NCBI RefSeq assembly: GCF_014648055.1
Contig: NZ_BMQJ01000009.1
Location: forward strand, 124,342-188,341
DNA from: Streptosporangium pseudovulgare
Lineage (GTDB): Bacteria > Actinomycetota > Actinomycetes > Streptosporangiales > Streptosporangiaceae
Length of the DNA: 64,000 nucleotides
Reading direction: 5' to 3'
Position numbers and translations under genes: made by a program. Below, piece by piece: positions 51,909-60,196 of the stretch. The first letter of the stretch is position 1. Each line of letters starts with the position of its first letter. The notes beneath the pieces were generated by a model. That model was not told the DNA's origin and made no database searches. It saw only the letters and a list, made by a program, of their open reading frames with translations.

Positions 51909-52541
51909 GTGCCCACCGACATTTACGGTTTCATTGAGGCTCGTCACCCGTCCGCCGCTGAAGAGTGGTACGAGGGAGAGCCGTGGCCAGTGTCCATGCC
52001 CCTCTATCCGCTGTACGACGGCGATGACCACGTGGCGTTCGGTTGTCTCTTCGGCGTCCGTAACTGGCTCGGCTGGACCCCGGTCGCGGCCGGCCGCGGT
52101 TTACCGGCCGACGTGTCAGCGCATGTCCGTACCGATTACGAAGGCTCCGTGGGGGTTGATGTCGCCATGCATGGCTGCACGTGGGTCGCCTGGTCGGAGC
52201 TGCGTGATCTCGACATGTCCGCCCGCCCGGCCGCGCGCGGAATGCTTCAGGTCCGCTCAGGGCCGGGCTCCTCGACCCACCGCATCCACAGGTATCGAAT
52301 CGATGACCGGTGGCCCAGCGAGATGGTCGAGCAATATGGCATGCCCCCTCTGGGAGGCTCGCCTGTCGAGGCACCGGCAGGCCGCTGGGAAGCTGCCGGA
52401 GCAACGCTTGAATACGGCCCGGTGACACGGCTGCACGCGCTGGGGCCGGGCACCGGGTGGGAACACGTCTTCGAGGTGATGCGAGCCCTGGCGGGGCGGT
52501 TCGGAGACGATGGCGTGCGACTGGTGGTCTGGTTCGATTAG
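51909..52541 (+). CDS. Hypothetical island protein
   Basis: 210 aa, no recognised family. Trp- and Tyr-rich, soluble, with FGCLFGVRNWLGWTPVAAGRG, VAMHGCTWVAWSELRD and a conserved-looking C-terminal helix WEHVFEVMRALAGRFGDDGV. GTG 51909 lies 6 nt after TAACCT (51897-51902), so it is probably leaderless. First complete gene of the island. Confidence 0.65.
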   Translation: MPTDIYGFIEARHPSAAEEWYEGEPWPVSMPLYPLYDGDDHVAFGCLFGVRNWLGWTPVAAGRGLPADVSAHVRTDYEGSVGVDVAMHGCTWVAWSELRDLDMSARPAARGMLQVRSGPGSSTHRIHRYRIDDRWPSEMVEQYGMPPLGGSPVEAPAGRWEAAGATLEYGPVTRLHALGPGTGWEHVFEVMRALAGRFGDDGVRLVVWFD

Positions 52542-52797
52542 GGGCCGATCATTCGATCGGATAGGCGTCTTCCAGCTTGTGCCGGTCGGCAGGGAGCAGG
52601 ACCTCCACCAAGGATGGCGCGGCGGGCATGAGGCAGCCCCGGCAGGCAGGAGAGACAGGGGGAAGACGCGCGTACAGGAGGTGGGTCGCGCGACCATGCT
52701 CTACTGCCCGCCGGGGAGCCGGGAGGCACGGCGAGGAAGAGGTAACGCCCTTCCGGCCCCCTCCAACCGACGGACTCACCGCCTCGCCATGCCCGTC

Positions 52798-53091
52798 TCA
52801 GCGACCGACATAGTCGGCCAAGACCTGTGCTGCGCCCTGGAGATCACTCACCGGGTGACGCTTCTCCGCGGACTGCCAGGAGTAATAGGCCCCGCCGTAC
52901 CCGACGAACACCCACACCGGAAGGCCGACCCCGCCGGGACGATGGACCATCAGAGCGCTGTCGTTGTCACGCAGCTCGGCATGGACCTTGTGCTTCAGCA
53001 GCTCATCGCGCAAACGAGTGAGCGCGAACGCCTCACGCTGCCGGCGCTGGTGTTCGGTGAAGGCCGCGGCGGCCTGCATGATCGGATTCAT
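52798..53091 (-). CDS. Small hypothetical protein paired with the HTH regulator
   Basis: 97 aa. FTEHQRRQREAFALTRLRDE forms an amphipathic helix. The rest, AELRDNDSALMVHRPGG, then VGLPVWVFVGYGGAYYSWQS, is a compact beta sequence. ATG 53091 follows GGAGGGAGCGTCGG. It is divergent from the TPR/HTH regulator and probably controlled by it. Function unknown. Confidence 0.7.
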   Translation of the reverse strand: MNPIMQAAAAFTEHQRRQREAFALTRLRDELLKHKVHAELRDNDSALMVHRPGGVGLPVWVFVGYGGAYYSWQSAEKRHPVSDLQGAAQVLADYVGR

Positions 53092-53438
53092 CCGACGCTC
53101 CCTCCGGCCCGGCCGCCCGCGAGGCAGTCTAGACATTCCTGTTCTCCGTACCTGTAATGGTCATCGCCGCTCTCGCCGAGGAGAAGCGCACGGCGCGAGC
53201 CGAGCGATTCGGCTCCACGTCCCGGTGCTCAGGGGCACGGACGCGTCGCGCCGCTTCCCTTCCAGCTGAGTCACCATCGCCATCTCCTCGTTGTGATCCG
53301 CGCTCCCTGCGGCGGAAGGCGGGCTGACGTACCGTGGTTGCTTGATGGCAAGTCCACCGGCAAATCGTGATCGCTAGGACCCCGAAAGGCCCCCCTTCTT
53401 TCCCCCTCTTGAGCCCCCAGCCGGGAGGAAGACCCGAG

Positions 53439-54731
53439 ATGTCCGACAACATCCCGAATGTCCAACTCCGGGCCTGGCGCAACGAGCACCAGCTCACCCG
53501 CGCCGACATGGCCGACCGGATCAACGCCACCCCGACCGGCATCGCCGAGCGATTAGCGTGCGACGAGGAGCGGATCAGGCGATGGGAGGCCGGCGAGGTC
53601 TCATGGCCGCACACCTCCTACCGGCGCGCCCTCACCCAACTGACCGGCCTGCAACCCGAAGCCCTGGGGTTTCGCCAGAACCGGCGCGGCCAGGGCCGTC
53701 TGATCGAGGCGACGACCATCGTGCCTATGGACGCGCTCCGCGCCGAGGCCGACCTGTACGGGACCATGGAACTCGCTCAGCAGCTCCAGGCGTCCGATGT
53801 CGGAACCGGCACGCTCGAAGCGCTCGCCGAGGCCGTCGATCTACTGTGCCGGGCCTATCCGGTCGTTCCCGCCGCCACGTTGCGCGACCGGACACAGAAG
53901 CGCCTCGCGCAGATCACCCGCCTGCTGTCCGGCCGGATCACCCTCGACCAGCATCGCGAACTCCTGGTCATCACCGGATGGCTGACCGCGCTCTTGGGAT
54001 GTGTGCATTACGACCTGGGCGAACGGGAGGAGGCCGAGACCGCCCGCCGTACCGCCTATGAGATGGGCCGCCAGGTCGGGCACGGTGAGCTCATGGGGTG
54101 GGCTTATGAGATGTCGGCGTGGTTCGCCCTGGTCGAAGGCCGTTATGAGGAGGTGGTCACCGCCGCCCGCATGGGCCAGGCCACAGCCGGCCAGTCCAGC
54201 GCCATGGTGCAACTCACCCTGCAAGAGGCCCGCGGCCTGGCCCGTATCGGCGACCGCCGAGAAGCAGACAAGGCCCTCACTCGCGGAGCCGACATCCTCG
54301 CCAAGCTTCCGCTCCCCACCAACCCGGATCACCACTTCGTGTTCGACCACGGCAAGTGGGTTTTCTACGCCGCCACCGCCTACACCTGGCTCGAAGATAA
54401 TGACCGCGCCGAGGAGCACGCCCTGGAAACCATCCAGATGCACACTCGCACCGACGGCACCAGCAACGCCCCCATGCGCGTCGCCGACGCCCACATCGAC
54501 CTCGGCATCATCCACGCCCGCCGCGGCGACCTCGACGCCTCAGTGGAGCAAGGCATGGCCGCCTTCGATATCGACCGCCGGTCCCTCACCGACCTCGTCC
54601 ACCGAGCCGGCGACCTCGACCGCGCCCTACGCCAGCGCTACCGTCGCGAAGCCTTGGCCGAGGAGTTCCACGAGCGTTACGTAACAGCTCGCCGAGCTCT
54701 CACGAGCCGTCACCCGGAGCTCCTTGACTGA
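53439..54731 (+). CDS. HTH regulator with TPR-like repeats
   Basis: 430 aa. N-terminal Cro/C1-type HTH about 8-65 (LRAWRNEHQLTRADMADRIN ... RIRRWEAGEVSW), then a long alpha-helical region with TPR-like segments (GWLTALLGCVHYDLGEREEA, YTWLEDNDRAEEHALETIQM, ADAHIDLGIIHARRGDLDAS). Regulators of this plan often sense a peptide or small signal through the TPR part. ATG 53439 follows GGGAGGAAGACCCGAG. Sits centrally in the island. Confidence 0.85.
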   Translation: MSDNIPNVQLRAWRNEHQLTRADMADRINATPTGIAERLACDEERIRRWEAGEVSWPHTSYRRALTQLTGLQPEALGFRQNRRGQGRLIEATTIVPMDALRAEADLYGTMELAQQLQASDVGTGTLEALAEAVDLLCRAYPVVPAATLRDRTQKRLAQITRLLSGRITLDQHRELLVITGWLTALLGCVHYDLGEREEAETARRTAYEMGRQVGHGELMGWAYEMSAWFALVEGRYEEVVTAARMGQATAGQSSAMVQLTLQEARGLARIGDRREADKALTRGADILAKLPLPTNPDHHFVFDHGKWVFYAATAYTWLEDNDRAEEHALETIQMHTRTDGTSNAPMRVADAHIDLGIIHARRGDLDASVEQGMAAFDIDRRSLTDLVHRAGDLDRALRQRYRREALAEEFHERYVTARRALTSRHPELLD

Positions 54732-54854
54732 TAAGCCAAGTGCTCCTATGGCCCGATGGGCTTAAAACGTGAAGGTTGATAACGATCCGAACACCCCGAT
54801 ATCCATCGAATCAAAGGGCTCGGCGCATAACTGTCACCGCTGAAGAGTCTGGAC

Positions 54855-54866
54855 TGATCATGATCA
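54855..54866. promoter_or_regulatory. 12-bp perfect palindrome TGATCATGATCA
   Basis: Exact palindrome 20 bp before the small ORF at 54886, in an AT-richer stretch. It could be an operator for the gene run 54886-56203; which protein binds it is unknown. Confidence 0.3.
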
Positions 54867-54885
54867 ATCCAGATTGATGGTGACT

Positions 54886-54984
54886 ATGAGTTCGAAGTAC
54901 TCCCCCGCTGCTTCGTTACGAGCACAGGCGGTAGCAGCCATGCTCGGGGCCGGTATCGTCACAATCGCCGGAGCCAGCCTGTGA
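54886..54984 (+). CDS. Possible 32-residue hydrophobic peptide
   Basis: MSSKYSPAASLRAQAVAAML followed by GAGIVTIAGASL: one hydrophobic helix. Its TGA overlaps the GTG at 54981 (GTGA), suggesting coupling to the broken gene downstream. No recognised family and a weak ribosome site. Confidence 0.3.
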   Translation: MSSKYSPAASLRAQAVAAMLGAGIVTIAGASL

Positions 54985-55344
54985 GCCGACGCGCGTTCAG
55001 CCTTGAGTCCATAGTTGCTGCTTACGACCAGGAAGCCAAGGCAAAGCTCTCAGATGTTGCTATCCGTGGGGCGCGCGACTACCAACTACGCACCCCCCAC
55101 AGACAGGCTCGTCCTGGATCTTTCGGGACTGTATAGGGGACAGTTGGTCACCCTCATAGACGAGGCATCGTTGGCTGGCCTAAAAATACGACCCGATGTA
55201 GCTGTAATACGGTCGCCCGCGACGAGCGCTCCGTCGTACGCTCGGATAGGAGGTGGCCGCTCGCACTCACTACGCTGTGAAACGTGCTTGACTCGGATTG
55301 AAGGGCTAGATGACGCAGGCCATCTGGGACAGTCTCGTTGCTGA
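54981..55344 (+). pseudogene. Frameshifted N-terminal fragment, possibly of an N6 DNA methyltransferase
   Basis: From GTG 54981 the frame reads MSRRAFSLESIVAAYDQEAK, then AKLSDVAIRGARDYQLRTP and stops at 55136. From the C6 run at 55093-55098 another frame continues TDRLVLDLSGLYRGQLVTLI, DEASLAGLKIRPDVAV to 55344. Joined, it resembles the start of type-ISP/N6 methyltransferases (GAxEDQLRxP, then SLxxLKTRPDYAV). The catalytic domain is absent. Family assignment is from memory of motifs and tentative. Confidence 0.35.
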
Positions 55345-56203
55345 GACCCAGTTCGCGACCGAACTGACCGTGACTGGGCTTCGACGGCTGTGCTCTGTCC
55401 CGACCGAACCCGAATTGTTCCCGGGGGGCTACAAGGCCTTGAACTACGCACTTCACGTCGGGATGCATTCGTATTCGTCCGGCTTGGAGCGCTTGTGTAA
55501 GCTGGCTATCGCCTGCAATGTGTATGCAGCCACCGGAACGTTCCCCAATCTTCGTAGCTACTCACACAAGATTGGGAACCTGCTAGACGCCGTGGGGGCT
55601 TTGACCCCGACAAGCCATGGTACCTCCATATGTAAGGCGAAGTACCTCGTCCGACCATTGGATGGCCTCGATCCCGATCTGACAAGCATGGTCGAGCGGT
55701 TCGCCAACGGGGCCGGACGGTACGAGCATCTGGACTCGCTGTGGAACGGCGAGACAGAGGTCAGCACCTACAACGAGTGGTCCGCCATTGCTGCGAGGTC
55801 TTCGGTCTCCGATGAAGTGCGCGAGTTGACCTCGATCAAGAAAGCGATGGCGGAAGCAATCGGATCGGAACTGGTCGACCGCGGGCTCGAATCGACCGGG
55901 CAGATGGCAATGGAGGACTTGGCGCTTCCGACATACGAGCCTTCAGTAGGCATGGCGCTGAGCCTATTCCGGAAAGTCCGATGGGCTTCGACGATGCTTG
56001 ATACCGCTACTTACTACACGCGCCAGGAGCTGCCGCTATTAGGCGAGGTTGTCGCTCCGATTTTCTGTCACTCGTCTGCAGATTTTTTCAAATACCACAT
56101 TGCCAAAATCGAGGACGAAGAAGCTGTCGTCGAGGAGCTGAGGGAGGTATTTAAAAGGATTCGCGTACGCGAAGCGGAAGAAGACGCTGAGGACCTCGAT
56201 TAA
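55310..56203 (+). CDS. Hypothetical island protein of foreign composition
   Basis: 297 aa, no family recognised. Largely alpha-helical and soluble with an acidic C-terminus (KRIRVREAEEDAEDLD). Codons are far less GC-biased than neighbours (TTT, AAA, ATT and TTA all used), which marks recent acquisition. ATG 55310 follows TTGAAGGGCTAG and overlaps the end of the methyltransferase-like fragment. Its position after modification-type debris hints at a defence or phage-related role, not demonstrated. Confidence 0.7.
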   Translation: MTQAIWDSLVAETQFATELTVTGLRRLCSVPTEPELFPGGYKALNYALHVGMHSYSSGLERLCKLAIACNVYAATGTFPNLRSYSHKIGNLLDAVGALTPTSHGTSICKAKYLVRPLDGLDPDLTSMVERFANGAGRYEHLDSLWNGETEVSTYNEWSAIAARSSVSDEVRELTSIKKAMAEAIGSELVDRGLESTGQMAMEDLALPTYEPSVGMALSLFRKVRWASTMLDTATYYTRQELPLLGEVVAPIFCHSSADFFKYHIAKIEDEEAVVEELREVFKRIRVREAEEDAEDLD

Positions 56204-56838
56204 ATTTTGATCGAGGAGTGACGCGTGCCGACACGCACCCCGAATTCAAACGTCCAGTAGTTAACCCTAATAGTACCGAACTCTGTCCGGCATGCTCCGC
56301 CACCCATGTGCCACTAGCTGCAACCCCTCGGTCCAATCCCGCATACTCTCTTCGGCATGAGCGGACGTAACGGCTCCTGACGCGACTCCTTCTTGGGCCT
56401 ACGGTCACGGACGATGAGGAATCGATGCAAGATCCCTAAACCAGCCGTCAAGCATCAACTGAGACCGATACATCAAGTACCAGTCGGGACTAGACAGGCC
56501 GCATTAAACGGCTCTTCTTGCCGAATTGTTCTTATGGGTATCAAGGCGACGGCGCGGCGCGCCGCCGCACGGCCCTCCGCCCGCCCGCCGTCCGGGCGTG
56601 CGGCGTGGGCGCCGGTCCCGAACGGCGGCGGAAATCGGGCCGCCCGCCGCACTGCCCGCGCGCCGCACCCAACCGACCCGCCACACCGGGGCCACACCAC
56701 CGCGGCCCACAAGGAGGCTCGGGCATTGACCTAACAGCCGCATGACCCCGGCACCTCCGAGTCGGAACTGGCCTTTCCATTCTCGTGGATGTGCAAAAGC
56801 TATCCCACGAGTAACTCCTTACCCTACGATCACCCGTT
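56204..56838. other. 635-bp gene-poor stretch in the island
   Basis: Bases 56204-56530 have mixed composition with no supported frame. Bases 56540-56720 are extremely GC-rich, so all frames stay open with Arg/Ala/Pro-rich translations; these are not credible genes. Nothing else is seen. Confidence 0.5.
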
Positions 56839-57201
56839 ATGAGCGTCCACGTGAACGTAGAGAAACTGTTTTCCTACGTCTGGCTAGTGTTCGTACTTGC
56901 GATACCTCTCCTGCTCATGCTTCGGCATCGTTCACGTACAGGGTCATGGCCCACCGCCCTGCGAACCGCTAGCACAACATTCCTGATCATCGGGTCTTGG
57001 ATGCTGCTGCGTGCTGGCTGGGCCCTCCTGGAGCATGGCGCCACGGGCGCTCAGTTTGCTGATGCAGGGAGCAAGGTTGGAGGAGGACTGGTGATCACAG
57101 CGGCCATCTTCACTCTTATTGATTATCTCCGAAGAGAGCAGCCTCCGGCGGGGGCACTCCGACTCCGGGATGATCGCCAGGAGCAAGAGCTAGGTCCGTA
57201 G
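56839..57201 (+). CDS. Small membrane protein of the island
   Basis: 120 aa with about three helices: LFSYVWLVFVLAIPLLLML, STTFLIIGSWMLLRAGWALL and GGGLVITAAIFTLIDYL, then a charged tail. TACGAT (56825-56830) lies 8 nt before ATG 56839, so it is probably leaderless. No family recognised. Confidence 0.68.
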   Translation: MSVHVNVEKLFSYVWLVFVLAIPLLLMLRHRSRTGSWPTALRTASTTFLIIGSWMLLRAGWALLEHGATGAQFADAGSKVGGGLVITAAIFTLIDYLRREQPPAGALRLRDDRQEQELGP

Positions 57202-57431
57202 GTAGTTGGGGCCGGCCCTTCCCGTCGCCGTCGTCCCAGGGCAAGCCGAGCAGACCGGGGCCGGGAAGATCCGATGGAGAGGCGCGTGCGTCCGCACAGG
57301 GTTCTCAGGCCGTGCCCGTTGCGTGCCCGTCAGGAGGGTCACCAAAGGGGACTCACGGGGAATCACGGGTACTCGGCCCTCTCCCTTGCAGGTCAGCACT
57401 TCGCCAACTCAGGGGCCAGGTGCGATAGAGA
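57202..57431. other. Putative attachment-site arm region
   Basis: Non-coding DNA before the right-hand repeat, with direct repeats such as GTGCCCGT (twice near 57313-57330) and several CACGGG-type words. Tyrosine-integrase arm sites have this look, but no binding site is established. Confidence 0.3.
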
Positions 57432-57477
57432 CTTCCCAAGCTGACAGCGCGGGTTCGATTCCCGTCACCCGCTCCAC
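57432..57477. other. attR: 46-bp repeat of the tRNA-Gly 3' half
   Basis: Identical to 51180-51225; the 5' half of a tRNA is missing here, so this is not a gene. It marks the right end of a 6.25-kb island. Confidence 0.85.
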
Positions 57478-57482
57478 ATCTC

Positions 57483-57908
57483 TCAGGCGATCATGTCTGG
57501 CAGCAGCCTGAATGCCGACACATGCCGAGGCCGAATCAAGGTGAAGTCACGACGGTCGATCGTGACAACCTGGGTGACGTTGAGACGTTCCGCGATGGCA
57601 ACCACGGATACATCAGCCGGATCAAGCCGAGCGTCTTTATAGAGTCGGACGAGTTCGGCCATGCGCCGCACATCGGCAGGAAGTAGATCGACTAACTCAA
57701 ACTCTTCGGTTACGAGATCAAGAAACTGCGCGTGTACGGCAGGCCCCATGTGTCTGTTGATCGTCCACCCGGCTTCGATCAAGACGGTCGAGGGCAACAA
57801 GAGCGGTCCTTCCAGGCGCTCCAGGAGACCTACACACGAGGCGTGGTGCTTGTCATCGCGGTCCACGACGGCGATCAAGGGGCCGGTGTCCAGGAGCGTG
57901 GCGGTCAT
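57483..57908 (-). CDS. PIN-domain toxin, VapC-like
   Basis: 141 aa. PIN acidic residues: LLDTGPLIAVVDRDD (Asp), LIEAGWTINRH (Glu), RLDPADVSVVAIAERL (Asp), VTIDRRDF (Asp). Likely an RNase that cuts tRNA or mRNA when free of its antitoxin. The ATG overlaps the antitoxin stop (ATGA). It lies 6 bp outside the right attachment repeat. Confidence 0.85.
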   Translation of the reverse strand: MTATLLDTGPLIAVVDRDDKHHASCVGLLERLEGPLLLPSTVLIEAGWTINRHMGPAVHAQFLDLVTEEFELVDLLPADVRRMAELVRLYKDARLDPADVSVVAIAERLNVTQVVTIDRRDFTLIRPRHVSAFRLLPDMIA

Positions 57909-58147
57909 ACCGACCGATTGAACCGCTCCGCCAGCAGATCTTCGACCTGTTCCGACAGATCGCCTTCGCCGGATGCGCCGATCCCAGCGATCGACAGACG
58001 GCGTCGAACCGGCTCAGGCAGTTCTTCGTCCGCTGACTCAGCCAGTTCTGGATCTGTCTTCACCAAACGCAGGAGGCGACGCGCCTGGTCTGGCGAAAGC
58101 CGGTCCACCAGGTGATGAAGCTCCTCATGCGCATGTCCGGCGCTCAT
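57905..58147 (-). CDS. Antitoxin partner of the PIN toxin
   Basis: 80 aa. HAHEELHHLVDRLSPDQARR is an N-terminal helix pair, and the C-terminus (LSEQVEDLLAERFNRSV) is the likely toxin-binding helix. Length, order and overlap are those of VapB-type antitoxins, though no DNA-binding fold is obvious. ATG 58147 lies 7 nt after TAGACT (58155-58160, minus strand): leaderless. Confidence 0.75.
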   Translation of the reverse strand: MSAGHAHEELHHLVDRLSPDQARRLLRLVKTDPELAESADEELPEPVRRRLSIAGIGASGEGDLSEQVEDLLAERFNRSV

Positions 58148-58265
58148 GACCACGAGTCTACGCAAGCAGTTCCGCTCGCGACAGCGACACCGCTACACCG
58201 ACCAGTCCCGGTACGGGTCGATCCGTGTCGTCCGAATGCCGCTCGGCTAGCTACTGGCGGTGCTC

Positions 58266-58304
58266 AAGGCCCGGGTCAGGGAGCACCTCCCTGACCCGGG
58301 CCTT
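58266..58304. terminator. Perfect 18-bp-arm hairpin, relative of the tRNA-Gly terminator
   Basis: AAGGCCCGGGTCAGGGAG (58266-58283) pairs fully with 58287-58304 around CAC, followed by GATTGTTT. It begins a roughly 330-bp segment homologous to 51230-51560. Confidence 0.7.
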
Positions 58305-58410
58305 GATTGTTTCCAGAGCTGTTCGATCTTCGCGGGCCATCAGCGGGCCATCAGGTTCCGGATCACCCCGCGGCCGTCCCGGCGCCCTCGTCCTCATCGC
58401 GCGCTTCGAG

Positions 58411-58600
58411 TCACCGGCTGATCGCGTCCATGATCATTCTTCCCGCACCGCGTACGGCATGCTGGCAGATCATCGCCGCCCGCACATTGTCGTGAACCAC
58501 CCGGGCCATCAGGTCCTTGAGTCCGGCGCCCGACCCGGCGGCAAGCATGTTGCTCATGTGACGCAGATCGTGGAAGTGCAGACCGGGTAACCCATCTCCC
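58411..58600 (-). pseudogene. C-terminal remnant of a tyrosine integrase, copy 2
   Basis: Frame LPGLHFHDLRHMSNMLAAG, LKDLMARVVHDNVRAAMICQ, ending MIMDAISR. The HxxR box is kept, but the catalytic Tyr is again Cys (MICQHA), and the GH dipeptide has become VH. The frame is broken just upstream. Confidence 0.72.
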
Positions 58601-58660
58601 GGACCACGTCCACCCAGCGCGTGCGAGCGTTGAAGCCGCTACGCCGTAGCGGACCACCCT

Positions 58661-58894
58661 TCATGCCGGGAAACACGAGCGCGCCCGGAGATGGGTGCGC
58701 ATCTCGCCGTGCCGCTGGAAGCGCAGCCGGTAGGCGTTCTCCTTGACCTTGCGAAGGCTGCCGGCCGGTCGGCGGCCCACCAGGCCGGCCAGCTCGAAGA
58801 TCCCGGCCACGGTCAGCACCGGCCGTTCCCGTCGGTCCAGATGGAACTGATCTGAAGGGGCAGGATCAGGGCTGCTGACACGGTTCGGGTTCAC
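58661..58894 (-). pseudogene. Possible further integrase fragment
   Basis: 77-codon frame. FHLDRRERPVLTVAGIFELA resembles the start of the catalytic domain in actinophage-type integrases. The rest (RFQRHGEMRTHLRARS) does not continue it. Likely part of the same decayed gene as 58411-58600. Confidence 0.4.
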
Positions 58895-59214
58895 CGCCCA
58901 TCCGGTTCAAGTTCCCGAACCTCCGCGGTTCAGGGGCTCCCTTCCCGGGCCATGGGAGAGGGCCTTTTGACCCTGAACCCTGTCAGGGCTGCGATTCTCA
59001 CGCCCCGTCCCCGTCGGGGGTGTCCTCCCCATCTCGCGCGGCCTCGCCGCGTCTGGCCTGGACGTCGGCCCGGAACTCGGTCAGCCACCGGCCTTCGGGA
59101 TTCGGGAGGGCCGGGAACGTGCTCGAAGGGGCTGCGGGTGCTCCCTCGTTCGGGGGAGGCACCTCCCCTGCCGTGGGGAATGACGTTTGACGTGCGGCTT
59201 CTATTTTCGTGGTC

Positions 59215-59667
59215 ATGGTTACCTCTGATCGCCGGCGACGCTGGCCGGCGTACGCGGTGGCGGTGCTGTTCCTCGGTTACGCCGCGGGGAAGGCCGCTTT
59301 TGCTCTGCAGGCCCGGCTCGGGTTCCCGGGCGGCCCTCCCGTGTCGGCTGCCGAGACCGGAAGCTATTTCATGGAGGCGGCCACCGCGCAGTGGCTCGCA
59401 ACCGCGTCCGGCGTGTTGGGTGCGTGCGTCGCCCTCGCCACGGTCACGGCGCTGGGGCATCGGGTGCCGAGAACGTTGATGCTGCTCGTGCTGGCCGGGA
59501 TGCTGCTGGCCGTCGGCGGCGGCGCGGGAATCATGATCGTGGACGGGTTCGTCGGCATCGGTGTGGGCTGGCAGTGGTACCACGGAGTCCTTGGAATCCT
59601 CGTGATCGGGCTGTTCTTGGAGATGACCCGGTCCTACGCGGCGGCGACGAGACGTGTCACGGGCTGA
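59215..59667 (+). CDS. Small four-helix membrane protein
   Basis: 150 aa. Hydrophobic segments at about 10-27, 57-80, 86-110 and 120-138 (WYHGVLGILVIGLFLEM). TATTTT (59202-59207) is 7 nt before ATG 59215, so it is probably leaderless; the in-frame GTG at 59209 would fall upstream of transcription. Cotranscribed with the next, overlapping gene. Function unknown. Confidence 0.7.
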   Translation: MVTSDRRRRWPAYAVAVLFLGYAAGKAAFALQARLGFPGGPPVSAAETGSYFMEAATAQWLATASGVLGACVALATVTALGHRVPRTLMLLVLAGMLLAVGGGAGIMIVDGFVGIGVGWQWYHGVLGILVIGLFLEMTRSYAAATRRVTG

Positions 59668-60196
59668 TCGGGCGCGGGTGGGCGCGTACGGGGCCGCGGT
59701 GTGCGCCGCGGCGTACGGATCGATGAAGCTCGCTCAGGCGCTGGGGGCCAACGCACTGGCCGACAAGGACCCGCTGCCCCCGCACCTGCGCGAACAGTTG
59801 CTCGCCCGTGATCCCTTGTTCGTGGCGAGCCACTGGTTGCTGGCCGGTGCCGCACTGGTCGGTGTCATCGTCGCGCTGGCCACCGTGAGGCCCTGGGGTG
59901 CGAGAGTGCCGCGCCGGTTGCTGCTCGCGATCACCGGGACGCTCGGAGTCTTCATGATCGCCCGGTCGATCGGCGTGCTCGGGTTCGGCTTCGTCGGCGA
60001 CGTGCTGCTGTTGACCGGGGTTCGCCCGCCCCCGGTCGAGCACGCCTCGCTGGCTCGCGACCTGGCGCGTTGGGATCTGCTGCTGTGGTCGCCGTTCTTT
60101 CTTCTCTGGGGGGTGTGCTGGGCGACGGCCGGATGGCGGCTGCGCGGAGCGAGCGGGGTCGCCCCCGTGGAGCGGTGTGAAAGCTCGACGAGGTAG
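59654..60196 (+). CDS. Membrane protein, DUF3995-like
   Basis: 180 aa. GTG 59654 lies 14 bp inside the previous gene. Helices about 8-30, 60-80, 88-112 and 145-165. The layout (YGAAVCAAAYGSMKLAQALG ... WDLLLWSPFFLLWGVCWATA) recalls DUF3995 proteins and parallels the gene before it. Function unknown. Confidence 0.65.
   Translation: MSRADRARVGAYGAAVCAAAYGSMKLAQALGANALADKDPLPPHLREQLLARDPLFVASHWLLAGAALVGVIVALATVRPWGARVPRRLLLAITGTLGVFMIARSIGVLGFGFVGDVLLLTGVRPPPVEHASLARDLARWDLLLWSPFFLLWGVCWATAGWRLRGASGVAPVERCESSTR

Noticed and set aside
56541-56780. Several overlapping frames on both strands
   Set aside because: Caused by a GC-rich patch with no stops; translations are Arg/Ala/Pro-rich and no frame has a ribosome site or conserved feature.
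57432-57477. Second tRNA-Gly gene
   Set aside because: Only the 3' half is present; acceptor 5' strand and D-arm are missing. It is the attachment repeat.
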